Source of the DNA: an uncultured Bacteroidia bacterium
Lineage (GTDB): Bacteria > Bacteroidota > Bacteroidia > Bacteroidales > Prolixibacteraceae
Reading direction: 5' to 3'
Length of the DNA: 46,415 nt
NCBI GenBank assembly: GCA_903902325.1
Contig: CAIUUO010000127.1
Span: forward strand, 1-46,415
Position 1 is the first letter of the stretch, and the number at the start of each line of letters is the position of its first letter. The translations under genes and the position numbers were made by a program. Of the stretch, positions 7,458 to 17,207 are shown one piece after another. The notes beneath the pieces are model-generated. The model did not search any database and had not been told where the DNA came from. It was given only the letters and a program-made list of their open reading frames with translations.

Positions 7458-9344
7458 ATGAAGATCAAATCAATATTTATTATTGCAATATTGTTCCCGA
7501 CCATTTTCCTGACAGGATTCAAAGACGATCCGTCTGACCAGAAAACCCAGGTCAAAATGGATAATTCTGAACACAAAATAGTGATCTACCAGGTATTTAC
7601 AAGACTTTTTGGAAACACCAATACCACCAACAACCCCTGGGGAACCATCGAGGAAAATGGTGTCGGGAAATTCAGGGATTTTACACCGAAGGCGCTCCGG
7701 GAAATCAAGGAATTGGGAGTAACCCATCTTTGGTTTACAGGCGTACTTCACCATGATGTGATCAGGGATTATACAGCATACGGAATTTCAAACGACGATC
7801 CCGATGTGGTCAAGGGGCGAGCGGGATCACCTTATGCGGTGAAGGATTATTACAGCGTCGATCCGGATCTGGCTGTTGATCCTGCTAAACGGATGGAGGA
7901 ATTTCGATCGCTTGTAAACAGGACGCACGAACAGGGATTAAAAGTAATCATCGATATCGTTCCCAATCATGTGGCCAGAAATTACCATTCAATCGGCAAG
8001 CCACTTGGGATAAAGGATTTCGGGGAAAATGACGACAAAACTGTTGCCTATGCACGGAATAACAACTTTTATTACCTGCCGGGAGAATCCTTTCGGGTTC
8101 CTTTTCTACCTGAAAACCAAAAACCACTGGGAGGCGAAAAACATCCGCTTGCGGACGGAAAATTCGATGAAAATCCGGCCAAATGGACAGGAAATGGCTC
8201 CAGACTGGCACAGCCGAGAGCCGACGACTGGTACGAAACCGTCAAGATGAATTATGGTATCAAAGAGGATGGCACCAAAGATTTTGTCCTGCTACCTGCA
8301 GGTTATGATACGAAACCGGCACTTGATCATTATGTATTCTGGCAGGGGAAAACTGTCCCGGATACTTGGGTGAAATTCAGGGATATCTGCCGGTTTTGGC
8401 TGAAGTTTGGTGTGGATGGATTTCGTTTCGACATGGCTGAGATGGTTCCTGTGGAGTTTTGGAGTTATCTGAACAGCACAATCAAAAAGGAATTCCCGAA
8501 AACCGTTTTGGTTGCCGAAATATACAATCCATCTATTTACAGGGAATACATCCACACCGGGAAAATGGATTATATCTATGACAAAGTAGAATTTTACGAT
8601 ACGTTAAAAAAGGTGATTCAGGGAAAGGCGCCTGCCGATCGCCTTATAAAGGTTCAGGCAAATACAGGTGATATTGAGCACCACATGCTCCATTTCCTTG
8701 AAAATCACGACGAGCAACGCTTGGCCAGTCCGGCGTTTGCAGGCAGTGCATTAAAGGGAAAACCAGCCATGGTCGTCTCTGCAACCATCAGCACCTCTCC
8801 CACCCTGATCTATTTTGGCCAGGAAGTTGGTGAACAAGGGGCACAAGATGCAGGCTTCGGAAAACCCACCCGCACTTCCATCTATGATTACGTCGGAGTC
8901 CCTAACCACCAAAGATGGATGAATGGTGGTGCATTTGACGGCGGAAAGTTGACCAATGAAGAGAAATCCCTGCGCGATTTCTACAAACGATTGATCAATT
9001 TTACTGTTTCATCCCCGGCATTGATGGGCAAATACAAGGAAATCCAGCATTTCAACAGGGAAAATTCATTGCTTTATTCAGAAAGGATCCTCTCTTTTGT
9101 TCGGTGGGGTGAAAGCCAAAAACTGATAGTTTCGGCTAATTTCGATGCGGACAAAACGTATGACTTCGATCTTCTGATTCCCGAAGAGATCATAAAAACA
9201 TGGAACCTGAAGGATGGAATTTACACATTGACAGACCATTTGAATCTTACCGGCAAACAACAACTTCAGGTAACCAACGGTCAGGGAAAAATCAAGTTAA
9301 AAATGAAACCCCTGACTTCTTTCATCCTTGAAATCAATAATTAA
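7458..9344 (+). CDS. Exported alpha-amylase-family glycoside hydrolase (GH13)
   Basis: The 628-residue protein starts with a signal peptide (MKIKSIFIIAILF...); the LTGF motif near residue 21 has Phe where a lipobox would have Cys. All four GH13 regions are visible: DIVPNH (166-171), GFRFDMAEM with nucleophile D325 (321-329), acid/base E354 in VAEIYN, and ENHD with D418 (415-418). A C-terminal beta-sandwich (after about 530) completes the fold. It should hydrolyse or transfer alpha-glucosidic bonds outside the cytoplasm; the long insert between regions I and II (175-315) prevents naming the subfamily. It precedes a GH78 rhamnosidase on the same strand. No SusC/SusD or sensor gene is nearby. 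Confidence 0.9.
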   Translation: MKIKSIFIIAILFPTIFLTGFKDDPSDQKTQVKMDNSEHKIVIYQVFTRLFGNTNTTNNPWGTIEENGVGKFRDFTPKALREIKELGVTHLWFTGVLHHDVIRDYTAYGISNDDPDVVKGRAGSPYAVKDYYSVDPDLAVDPAKRMEEFRSLVNRTHEQGLKVIIDIVPNHVARNYHSIGKPLGIKDFGENDDKTVAYARNNNFYYLPGESFRVPFLPENQKPLGGEKHPLADGKFDENPAKWTGNGSRLAQPRADDWYETVKMNYGIKEDGTKDFVLLPAGYDTKPALDHYVFWQGKTVPDTWVKFRDICRFWLKFGVDGFRFDMAEMVPVEFWSYLNSTIKKEFPKTVLVAEIYNPSIYREYIHTGKMDYIYDKVEFYDTLKKVIQGKAPADRLIKVQANTGDIEHHMLHFLENHDEQRLASPAFAGSALKGKPAMVVSATISTSPTLIYFGQEVGEQGAQDAGFGKPTRTSIYDYVGVPNHQRWMNGGAFDGGKLTNEEKSLRDFYKRLINFTVSSPALMGKYKEIQHFNRENSLLYSERILSFVRWGESQKLIVSANFDADKTYDFDLLIPEEIIKTWNLKDGIYTLTDHLNLTGKQQLQVTNGQGKIKLKMKPLTSFILEINN

Positions 9345-9346
9345 TG

Positions 9347-9434
9347 TGAAAATTGGGAAATGTGGAAATGTGAAAATGATTGCTTCGTACAACTGCCTTC
9401 CAAATTTTCACATTTCCAATTTTTCCAATTTTCC
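9347..9434. repeat. Inverted repeat of GGAAAATTGG/CCAATTTTCC words
   Basis: The core arms 9364-9377 and 9404-9417 pair perfectly over 14 bp, with imperfect extension to about 9347 and 9434. It lies in the 100-bp spacer between the GH13 and GH78 genes. An ATG at 9360 lies inside it and creates a spurious 29-residue extension of the GH78 frame. Confidence 0.75.
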
Positions 9435-9446
9435 AATTCTAATTCA

Positions 9447-12125
9447 ATGAAATATTACTTTCTACTCCTAACAATTCTAGCATTTGAGCTAAATGCACAG
9501 CCAATAGCGGTCAAGTTGCAATGTGAGCACATGATTAATCCTTTGGGTATAGACGCGCCCAACCCCAGATTATCCTGGCAACTGGCTGATCCGCGTATGG
9601 GTGTCGGACAATCTGCTTTGCGGATTTTGGTTGGGATGGATTCAGTGGCTGTAGCCAACGGGATCGGCGCCATCTGGAACACAGGGAAAGTCTTCTCAGA
9701 CAGTGTATTGAAAATTTATTCAGGTCAAAAACTTGAACCTTTCACAAAATATTACTGGCAGGTCAGAATCTGGGATCAACTTGGTAGCCAGGACAATCAA
9801 AGTAATATTGCTTCCTTCGAAACCGGAATGATGGAGGTAAAAAACTGGCATGGTGCCTGGATTACAGATACCAGGGACATTGCCCTGAAACCGGCTCCAA
9901 TGTTTCGGCAGGAAATAGAAGTGAAGAAGAAAGTGGTCACAGCAAAGGCCTATGTGGCTGTCGGCGGACTCTTCGAACTCTATGTCAACGGGAAAAAGGT
10001 TGGAGATCACAGGCTTGATCCGATGTATACCCGATTCGACAGGCGGACCTTGTATGTCACGCATGATGTAACCCCTTATCTCACTGAGGGAAAAAATGTT
10101 CTTGGCATCATGCTTGGCAATGGTTGGTACAATCTTCAATCTACGGCAGTCTGGTATTTCGACAAGGCACCCTGGCGGGCACGTCCTAAATTCTGTCTGG
10201 ATTTACGAATTACATATGATGATGGTACTGTCCAGACCATTTCTTCAGGTACCAGTTGGAAAACTTCACTTAGTCCCGTTACTTTCAACAGCATTTATAC
10301 TGGCGAACACCAGGATGCCAATCTGGAGCAGGCAGGATGGTGCCTTCCGGGTTTCGACGATTCCAAATGGGTGAATGCGAAATTGACTGCAGCGCCTTCA
10401 CAAAACATTGTTTCACAACAACTTCAACCAATCCGTGCAGTGGAAGAAATTCCTTCGAAAAGTTTCAGGAAATTCAATGATTCGCTTTATGTCTTCAATT
10501 TAGGAAGGAACATCGCAGGAATAAGCAAAATTACCCTGAATGGCCTTCCGGGTACGGTAATCAGGGTAAAACACGGGGAACGCACGTATGAAAACGGTAG
10601 GGTCGACCAATCCAATATTTCCGTCCATTACCGGCCAACCGACAACACGGATCCCTTCGGTACCGACATTTACACCCTGAAAGGAGGTGCTGAAGAGACT
10701 TTTTCACCCCACTTCAACTACAAAGGGTTCCAGTACGTTGAAATATATGCCAGCAAACCCGTCGAACTTAACAAAAACAGTGTGGTAGGATACTTTCTGC
10801 ATAGTGACGTACCACCTTCCGGGAAGATTGAGAGCTCCAATCCCACTTTGAACAAGATATGGTACGCTGCAAACAACTCCTATCTCTCCAATCTGTACGG
10901 GTATCCAACCGACTGCCCTCAGCGTGAGAAGAATGGCTGGACTGGTGATGGACAAATTTCTGTGGAGACCGGACTATTTAACTTTGACGGCATCACCATT
11001 TATGAAAAATGGCTTGCAGACCACTGTGACGAGCAACAACCCAATGGTGTACTCCCCAATATTATACCAACCTCCGGCTGGGGATACGACTGGGCCAACG
11101 GTCCTGACTGGACCAGCTCTATTGCTATCATACCCTGGAATGTTTACCAGTTTTATGGCGACAACAGATTGTTGAAACAGACCTACAACAACATCAAAAG
11201 CTATGTGGATTACATCGATAGGATTAGTCCGGATAACCTGACAGACTGGGGTCTTGGTGACTGGATCCCTGTGAAATCAAAGGCCAGCAAGGAACTGACC
11301 TCATCATGCTACTATTTTGCGGATGTATCCATTCTGGCAAAAAGCGCAAAAATGTTTGGATATAAAGAAGATTTTGAAAAGTATACATCATTGGCGGAAA
11401 AAATCAAAAAAGCGATCAATGCCAAATATCTGAATGAAACAACAGGCATCTATGCCACCGGACTTCAAACCGAGTTGGCAGCGCCACTTTTTTGGGGAGT
11501 TGTTCCCGAGGAGATGAAAGCAGCCGTTGCTGCAAATCTGGCAAAGCGCGTGGAAGCGGATAATTTTCACCTGGATGTCGGTTTGCTGGGTACCAAAGCC
11601 CTGCTCAATGCCCTCAGTGAAAATGGCTATTCAGAAACGGCCTACAAAGTGGCCTCCCAGGAGACTTTCCCCTCCTGGGGATGGTGGATGGTCCACGGAG
11701 CCACCACCTTGTTTGAGAATTGGCCTATCGACGCAAAGTCCGATATCTCCTTGAATCACATTATGTTCGGAGAAGTTAGCGCCTGGTTTTACAAGGCTTT
11801 GGGTGGAATTCGTCCCGATCCTGCCAACCCCGGATTTAAAAACATTCTGCTGGAACCACATTTCGTAAATGGCTTGAACCATTTTGAAGCAACACATGCT
11901 GGTCCTTATGGAAATATTGTTTCAGGATGGAAAAAAACCGGTACAACCATCGAATACCGCGTAACCGTTCCTGCCAATAGCAGTGCGACACTGACGCTGC
12001 CTGCAAAAAAGATATTTGAAGATAATCAACCACTCGAAAAGAATGCTTACATAAAAATATTAAGTACTGATAATCTTATAGTTAAATTATCACTTGCCTC
12101 TGGAAATTATATTTTTACATTTTAA
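9447..12125 (+). CDS. Exported alpha-L-rhamnosidase (GH78)
   Basis: The ATG at 9447 is preferred because it begins a signal peptide (MKYYFLLLTILAFELNAQ); the frame is open back to 9360 but that part is repeat DNA. The 892-residue mature enzyme has N-terminal Ig-like and carbohydrate-binding-like beta domains (about 20-440), then the (alpha/alpha)6 catalytic domain with the family hallmark DCPQREKNGWTGD (489-501) and the DWANGPDW segment, and a C-terminal beta-domain. GH78 enzymes release terminal alpha-L-rhamnose from plant glycosides or pectin by inversion. With the GH13 gene it suggests periplasmic or secreted glycan breakdown. Family call is firm, exact substrate unknown. Confidence 0.92.
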   Translation: MKYYFLLLTILAFELNAQPIAVKLQCEHMINPLGIDAPNPRLSWQLADPRMGVGQSALRILVGMDSVAVANGIGAIWNTGKVFSDSVLKIYSGQKLEPFTKYYWQVRIWDQLGSQDNQSNIASFETGMMEVKNWHGAWITDTRDIALKPAPMFRQEIEVKKKVVTAKAYVAVGGLFELYVNGKKVGDHRLDPMYTRFDRRTLYVTHDVTPYLTEGKNVLGIMLGNGWYNLQSTAVWYFDKAPWRARPKFCLDLRITYDDGTVQTISSGTSWKTSLSPVTFNSIYTGEHQDANLEQAGWCLPGFDDSKWVNAKLTAAPSQNIVSQQLQPIRAVEEIPSKSFRKFNDSLYVFNLGRNIAGISKITLNGLPGTVIRVKHGERTYENGRVDQSNISVHYRPTDNTDPFGTDIYTLKGGAEETFSPHFNYKGFQYVEIYASKPVELNKNSVVGYFLHSDVPPSGKIESSNPTLNKIWYAANNSYLSNLYGYPTDCPQREKNGWTGDGQISVETGLFNFDGITIYEKWLADHCDEQQPNGVLPNIIPTSGWGYDWANGPDWTSSIAIIPWNVYQFYGDNRLLKQTYNNIKSYVDYIDRISPDNLTDWGLGDWIPVKSKASKELTSSCYYFADVSILAKSAKMFGYKEDFEKYTSLAEKIKKAINAKYLNETTGIYATGLQTELAAPLFWGVVPEEMKAAVAANLAKRVEADNFHLDVGLLGTKALLNALSENGYSETAYKVASQETFPSWGWWMVHGATTLFENWPIDAKSDISLNHIMFGEVSAWFYKALGGIRPDPANPGFKNILLEPHFVNGLNHFEATHAGPYGNIVSGWKKTGTTIEYRVTVPANSSATLTLPAKKIFEDNQPLEKNAYIKILSTDNLIVKLSLASGNYIFTF

Positions 12126-12166
12126 GTTTATTGATTGTCTCAAGAAACTGCAATCCATTTATATTT

Positions 12167-12261
12167 AACCTCCCCCAACCCCTCCAAAGGAGGGGAGTAA
12201 TACACTGATCTTGATTTGAATACAAATCAAAAGTCTCCCCTTTGGGGAGATTTAGAGGGGT
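12167..12261. repeat. Inverted repeat, CCTCCCC/GGGGAGG type
   Basis: The left part (12167-12197) is rich in CCTCCCC and itself holds CCCCTCC-AAA-GGAGGGG. The right part (12235-12261) has CTCCCC-TTT-GGGGAG followed by AGAGGGGT. The two halves are also complementary to each other, giving nested hairpins. Repeats of this kind are common between Bacteroidetes genes. It follows the GH78 stop and may terminate it. Confidence 0.75.
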
Positions 12262-12413
12262 CATATTTTGGTAATTTGACTTTCTAAAAAGGTATATATG
12301 AAAAATATATTCTTAAAAAATCAATACAAATCTCAACATAACAATAATATTTATCAACCATTAGTTGTTCATTACTGAAGGGGCGATATTAAAAAATCGC
12401 TCCCTTATTTCTT

Positions 12414-12421
12414 TATATTTG
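12414..12421 (+). promoter_or_regulatory. Candidate -7 box (TATATTTG) upstream of parE
   Basis: An exact TAnnTTTG match 106 bp before the parE ATG, just after a weak hairpin and T-rich run. No -33 TTTG stands at the usual spacing. Confidence 0.35.
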
Positions 12422-12527
12422 TGCAAACTCAATATGAAACGACCATGAGAAAATGCTCCGCACCGAGGAGAATGATTTTAATGGGAGTTCCATCTGGCAA
12501 ATGAAAAACAAGATAATAAACAGATGA

Positions 12528-14360
12528 ATGGTCCAGGGATATTCTGAAGATTCGATACGCACACTCGATTGGAAAGAGCACATCCGGAAACGACCCGGTA
12601 TGTACATCGGCAAACTCGGCGATGGCTCCGCGGCCGACGATGGCATCTATGTTTTGCTCAAAGAAGTGATCGATAATTCGGTCGATGAGTTCATGATGGG
12701 GAACGGCAAAAAGATCGACATCCATGTATCTGATCAAAGGCTATCGGTTCGCGACTATGGCCGTGGTATCCCGCTTGGTAAACTGATGGATGTTGCTGCC
12801 CGGATGAATACCGGGGCAAAATACGACTCCAAGGCCTTTAAAAAATCCGTTGGATTGAACGGGGTCGGGATCAAGGCTGTCAATGCACTATCCAATGCAT
12901 TTTCGATAAAATCAGTAAGGGACGGAGTTGTCAAGGTAATTGATTTCTCAAAAGGTGATGTCGTCACCGATAACCCTGAGGTTCCAACCGATGAAGCCAA
13001 TGGTACTACTGTTGTTTTTACACCCGATGAAGATATTTTCAAGACTTACCACTACATCGACGAGTATGTGGTGGCCATGCTCAAGAATTACACGTATCTG
13101 AACGCCGGACTTGTTATCAACTACAACGGTGAAAAATACCTATCAAAAAACGGGTTGTATGACCTGCTGAATGAAAACATAGGACAGGAGCCTCTCTACC
13201 CGATCATACATCTCAAGGGAGAGGACATTGAAAGCGCCATTACCCATGGAAATCAATACGGCGAAGATTATTACTCGTTTGTCAACGGACAACATACAGT
13301 ACAGGGAGGGACACACCTGGCTGCCTTCCGGGAAGCGCTGATCAAAACCATCCGCGATTTTTACAAAAAGGAGTTCGATGCATCCGATATTCGTGCCTCC
13401 ATCGTGGCAGCCATCAGCATCAAGGTGGAAGAGCCGGTTTTTGAGTCGCAGACAAAAACCAAACTCGGATCCAGGGATATTTCCCCGGATGGGATGTCGG
13501 TGCGAAATTTTGTCATGAACTTCATCCAGAAGGAACTTGGCAATTATTTGCACAAAAACCCGCAAACCGCAGATGTTCTTTTGCGCCGTATCCAGGAATC
13601 CGAAAGGGAGCGAAAAGCCATTTCGGGTATCCAGAAACTGGCCAAGCAACGTGCCAAGAAGGTTAGCCTCCACAACAAGAAACTGAGAGACTGCCGCGTT
13701 CATTACAACACACCCCACGAAAACAAGGACAACAGTTCTATCTTTATCACAGAAGGAGATTCGGCAAGCGGATCCATCACCAAATCCAGGGATGTCAATA
13801 CGCAGGCGGTATTCAGCCTACGTGGCAAACCACTGAATTCCTACGGGCTTACCAAGAAGATAGTATATGAAAATGAAGAGTTTAACCTGCTTCAGGCTGC
13901 CCTAAATATCGAAGAAGGCATCGATGAACTTCGCTACAACAAGGTCATCATTGCCACCGATGCAGATGTGGATGGTATGCACATCCGCCTTTTGCTCATC
14001 ACCTTCTTCCTTCAGTTTTTTCCGGAATTGATACGCAGGGGGCATCTGTACATCCTGCAAACACCGCTTTTCAGGGTTCGCAACAAGAAGCGGACAGAAT
14101 ACTGCTATTCCGAACAGGAACGCGATGTTGCTGTTAAATTGCTGGCTACCGGAGTTGAAATTACCCGATTCAAAGGACTGGGAGAGATTTCACCCGATGA
14201 ATTCAAAAATTTCATCGGCGAACAGATCAGGCTGGATCCGGTGATCCTGAATAAGAATGAATCGATCGTGGAAATGCTCGAATTTTACATGGGGAAAAAC
14301 ACTCCCGACCGGCAGGATTTTATCATTGAAAGGCTTCATGTGGAGAAGGATGAGATATGA
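12528..14360 (+). CDS. parE: DNA topoisomerase IV subunit B
   Basis: The 610-residue protein carries the GHKL ATPase motifs: the metal-binding Asn in EVIDN (N50), DYGRGIP (76-82) and [14 protein letters not shown] near 107-120. It also has the TOPRIM motifs of type IIA topoisomerases, EGDSASGS (409-416) and DADVDG (478-483). The ATPase subunit works with ParC to decatenate and relax daughter chromosomes. Its size and the adjacent A-subunit gene on the same strand fit the Bacteroidetes parE-parC pair rather than GyrB, which would have a longer C-terminus in many phyla. The ATG at 12528 directly follows an in-frame TGA. The stop codon lies in the GAGTTAT tandem repeat. Confidence 0.93.
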   Translation: MVQGYSEDSIRTLDWKEHIRKRPGMYIGKLGDGSAADDGIYVLLKEVIDNSVDEFMMGNGKKIDIHVSDQRLSVRDYGRGIPLGKLMDVAARMNTGAKYDSKAFKKSVGLNGVGIKAVNALSNAFSIKSVRDGVVKVIDFSKGDVVTDNPEVPTDEANGTTVVFTPDEDIFKTYHYIDEYVVAMLKNYTYLNAGLVINYNGEKYLSKNGLYDLLNENIGQEPLYPIIHLKGEDIESAITHGNQYGEDYYSFVNGQHTVQGGTHLAAFREALIKTIRDFYKKEFDASDIRASIVAAISIKVEEPVFESQTKTKLGSRDISPDGMSVRNFVMNFIQKELGNYLHKNPQTADVLLRRIQESERERKAISGIQKLAKQRAKKVSLHNKKLRDCRVHYNTPHENKDNSSIFITEGDSASGSITKSRDVNTQAVFSLRGKPLNSYGLTKKIVYENEEFNLLQAALNIEEGIDELRYNKVIIATDADVDGMHIRLLLITFFLQFFPELIRRGHLYILQTPLFRVRNKKRTEYCYSEQERDVAVKLLATGVEITRFKGLGEISPDEFKNFIGEQIRLDPVILNKNESIVEMLEFYMGKNTPDRQDFIIERLHVEKDEI

Positions 14361-14426
14361 GTTATGAGTTATGAGATATGAGTTATGAGTTATGAGATAT
14401 GAGTTATGAGTTATGAGTTATGAGAT
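14352..14426. repeat. Heptanucleotide tandem repeat (GAGTTAT/GAGATAT), about 10.7 copies
   Basis: Seven-base units run without interruption in the order ATA-TTA-TTA three times (GAGATAT, GAGTTAT, GAGTTAT), giving a 21-bp higher-order period, then an extra GAGTTAT and a partial unit. The first unit contains the last codons of parE, and the TGA stop is at the unit boundary. The same word forms the inverted repeat at 1684-1758. It separates parE from parC. Confidence 0.95.
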
Positions 14427-14519
14427 TCTACTCCGTGTAACTCTGTGGCTTCTCTATGAAACTCTCCCGAAGAATCGGGACAAGTTGTGTAATAATTAAA
14501 AAAAAAGAATATCATTTAA

Positions 14520-17207
14520 ATGGCGAACGAAGGAGAACTTTTACCCGAGGATCTGTTGCCGGAAGCGGAAGGTCAGGGGGAAAAGAAAGAGTTGCACCAC
14601 ATCATCTATTTGTCGACGATGTACCAGAACTGGTTTCTCGATTATGCCTCCTATGTCATACTCGAGCGGGCAGTCCCGTACGTCAATGATGGATTGAAAC
14701 CGGTTCAGCGCAGGATACTCCATGCCATGCGGCAAATGGATGACGGCCGTTACAACAAGGTAGCCAACATCATCGGGCAAACCATGATGTATCATCCCCA
14801 CGGCGATGCATCCATCGGCGATGCCCTGGTTCAGTTGGGACAGAAAGACCTGCTGATAGATTGTCAGGGAAACTGGGGAAATATTCACACAGGAGACGGC
14901 GCTGCTGCACCGCGATACATCGAAGCACGTCTTTCCAAATTTGCACTCGAAGTACTTTTCAATCCGAAGACCACCAAATGGCAGCAATCCTATGACGGAA
15001 GGAACAGGGAACCTGTCACCCTGCCGGCTAAATTCCCGCTTTTGCTTGCACAGGGAGTTGAAGGTATCGCCGTCGGACTTGCTTCCAAGATATTGCCCCA
15101 CAATTTCCTTGAGCTGATTGATGCCTCCATAGCCCATCTCAATAACGAAAAGTTTGAATTATTTCCGGATTTCCCTACCGGAGGATTCCTGGATGTATCC
15201 AAATACAACGACGGATTGCGGGGCGGCGCCATCAAGATCCGGGCAAAAATCGAAAAGCTCGACAACAAGACCTTGGTCATCACAGAGATTCCGTTTGGAA
15301 AAACCACCTCCTCGCTGATCGAAACGATCGTCAAGGCCTTTGAGAAAGGAAAAATAAAGATTCGTAAGATCGATGACAATACGGCTGCCAATGTCGAAAT
15401 TCTCGTCCACTTGCTTCCGGGTACGAGTTCAGACAAAACCATAGATGCGCTTTATGCCTTTACGGATTGTGAGGTATCAGTTTCACCCAATTCCTGCATC
15501 ATAGAGGATGACAAGCCTCATTTCATGCCAATCAGCGAGATTCTGAAGAGGTCTGTCAACAACACTGTGGAGTTGCTGAAGCTCGAACTCGAAATTCATA
15601 AAGGTGAACTCGAGGAGCAGTGGCATTTTTCGTCACTCGAGAAGATCTTCATTGAGGAAAGGATCTACAAGGACAAAGGGTTTGAGGATTCCGGCAGCAT
15701 GGATGAGGCCATTGCACATATCGATAAAAGGCTGGAGCCCTGGAAACCCAGGTTCAAAAGGGAAATCACAAGGGATGATATACTGAAACTGATGGAAATC
15801 AGGATGGGACGCATCCTGAAGTTCAATACGATCAAAGCGGACGAATTAATCAGTTCCATCGAAAATGAAATTGCTGAGACGCAAAAGAACATTGAGCACA
15901 TCATCCCTTACTCCATTGCCTGGTACGAAAGGTTGAAAACCAAGTTTGGCAAAGGCCGCGAACGGAAAAGCGAAATCAGGAGTTTCGAGAATATCGAGGC
16001 CACGAAAGTAGTTGTCGCCAACGAGAAATTATACATCGACAGGGAAGAAGGGTTCGTAGGCACTGCATTGAAAAAAGCCGAATACATTTGTGATTGTTCC
16101 GATATCGACGACATCATCGTCTTTAGGAAAGATGGAACCTACATGGTATCCAAGGTTTCAGACAAGGCCTTCGTCGGCAAAAACGTACTGCACGTGGCCG
16201 TTTTTGAGAAAAACAATGACCGGACGATTTACAACCTGGTTTACCGCGATGGCAAAGGTGGTAACAATTACATGAAACGATTTGCAGTTACCGGAGTCAC
16301 ACGCGACAAGGAGTACAACATGACCCTGGGGACGGATGGATCGCGAATACTTTATTTTAGCGCCAATCCTAACGGGGAAGCCGAAGTATTGAGGATTACC
16401 TTCAAGCCAAGGCCAAAACTGAAAAAACTGATCGACGAAATCGATATGGCCGAACTGGCTATCAAGGGACGCGCTTCGATGGGAAACCTCGTTTCTAAAA
16501 ATGAAATTCACAAAATAACCCTGAAGGAGAAGGGTATGTCGACCCTTGGCGGACGCAAAATCTGGTTCGATGAGGATGTGCTGCGTCTCAATGCCGACGG
16601 CAGGGGATTGTACCTTGGTGAGTTTACAGGTGATGACAAAATTCTGGTATTTGATAAGGATGGTTTCTTCCACCTCTTTACCTACGACCTGGAAAACCAT
16701 TTTGAGAAAAATATTCTTTCTATTTGCAAATTTGATCCGGATAAAATTGCCTCTGTAGTCTATTTTGATGCTGAGCAGAACTTCTATTACCTGAAAAGAT
16801 TCGTAATAGAACCCAATGCGGGCAAGCAATGCAGGTTTGTCGGAGATTTCCCCGACAATAAATTAACAAGCATAACCTGGGAAAAATATCCACAATTCGA
16901 GATAGAATTTGGTGGAACACATGATGGACGGGAAAAGGAACTAATCGATGTCAACGAATTTATTGCTGTAAAATCGTACAAGGCAAAAGGGAAAAGGATC
17001 ACTACCTTTGAGATCAAGCAAATTCTGGAAATCGAACCCCTTGTCAGGGAAGAGGAAGAAGAGGAACAAATACCGGAACAAGAACAACCAACAGTGGAAG
17101 AATCAATGGAACAGGAAGAGATTGAATTGATTGACGATATCCCTTTTGAAATAATCAGACCCGGGAAAGATGGGGAGCCGGATCAGATGGAAATAATCTT
17201 TGAGTGA
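14520..17207 (+). CDS. parC: DNA topoisomerase IV subunit A
   Basis: The 895-residue protein has the breakage-reunion domain from about residue 30 (MYQNWFLDYASYVILERAVP) with the quinolone-region motif HPHGDASIGDALV (98-110) and the catalytic tyrosine Y133 in AAAPRYIEARL. A coiled-coil and gate region spans about 360-490, and a C-terminal beta-propeller-like DNA-wrapping domain about 500-820. A strongly acidic tail (EEEEEEQIPEQ) closes it. With ParE it forms the A2B2 enzyme that unlinks sister chromosomes. The ATG is preceded by an A-rich tract rather than a Shine-Dalgarno sequence. Its stop overlaps the shikimate kinase start (TGATG), so the two genes are translationally coupled. Confidence 0.93.
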   Translation: MANEGELLPEDLLPEAEGQGEKKELHHIIYLSTMYQNWFLDYASYVILERAVPYVNDGLKPVQRRILHAMRQMDDGRYNKVANIIGQTMMYHPHGDASIGDALVQLGQKDLLIDCQGNWGNIHTGDGAAAPRYIEARLSKFALEVLFNPKTTKWQQSYDGRNREPVTLPAKFPLLLAQGVEGIAVGLASKILPHNFLELIDASIAHLNNEKFELFPDFPTGGFLDVSKYNDGLRGGAIKIRAKIEKLDNKTLVITEIPFGKTTSSLIETIVKAFEKGKIKIRKIDDNTAANVEILVHLLPGTSSDKTIDALYAFTDCEVSVSPNSCIIEDDKPHFMPISEILKRSVNNTVELLKLELEIHKGELEEQWHFSSLEKIFIEERIYKDKGFEDSGSMDEAIAHIDKRLEPWKPRFKREITRDDILKLMEIRMGRILKFNTIKADELISSIENEIAETQKNIEHIIPYSIAWYERLKTKFGKGRERKSEIRSFENIEATKVVVANEKLYIDREEGFVGTALKKAEYICDCSDIDDIIVFRKDGTYMVSKVSDKAFVGKNVLHVAVFEKNNDRTIYNLVYRDGKGGNNYMKRFAVTGVTRDKEYNMTLGTDGSRILYFSANPNGEAEVLRITFKPRPKLKKLIDEIDMAELAIKGRASMGNLVSKNEIHKITLKEKGMSTLGGRKIWFDEDVLRLNADGRGLYLGEFTGDDKILVFDKDGFFHLFTYDLENHFEKNILSICKFDPDKIASVVYFDAEQNFYYLKRFVIEPNAGKQCRFVGDFPDNKLTSITWEKYPQFEIEFGGTHDGREKELIDVNEFIAVKSYKAKGKRITTFEIKQILEIEPLVREEEEEEQIPEQEQPTVEESMEQEEIELIDDIPFEIIRPGKDGEPDQMEIIFE

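Larger units (their letters stand above)
12126..12527. other. 402-bp intergenic region with repeat and candidate parE promoter
   Basis: No gene is supported. It contains the CCTCCCC-type inverted repeat (12167-12261), a small hairpin GATTTG-AATA-CAAATC (12212-12227), a weak stem near 12380-12403 (GGGGCGAT...ATCGCTCCC) and a TATATTTG box (12414-12421). A nine-codon ORF (12501-12527) ends in TGA directly against the parE ATG and might be a coupled leader, but nothing else supports it. Confidence 0.6.

Noticed and set aside
12501-12527. Nine-codon ORF before parE as a regulatory leader peptide
   Set aside because: It has no codon enrichment, attenuator hairpin or other support beyond its position.
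13143-13718. 191-codon minus-strand ORF inside parE
   Set aside because: Shadow of parE; no start signal, no domain.
16158-16829. 223-codon minus-strand ORF inside parC
   Set aside because: It overlaps the well-supported parC C-terminal domain and its sequence has no recognisable domain.
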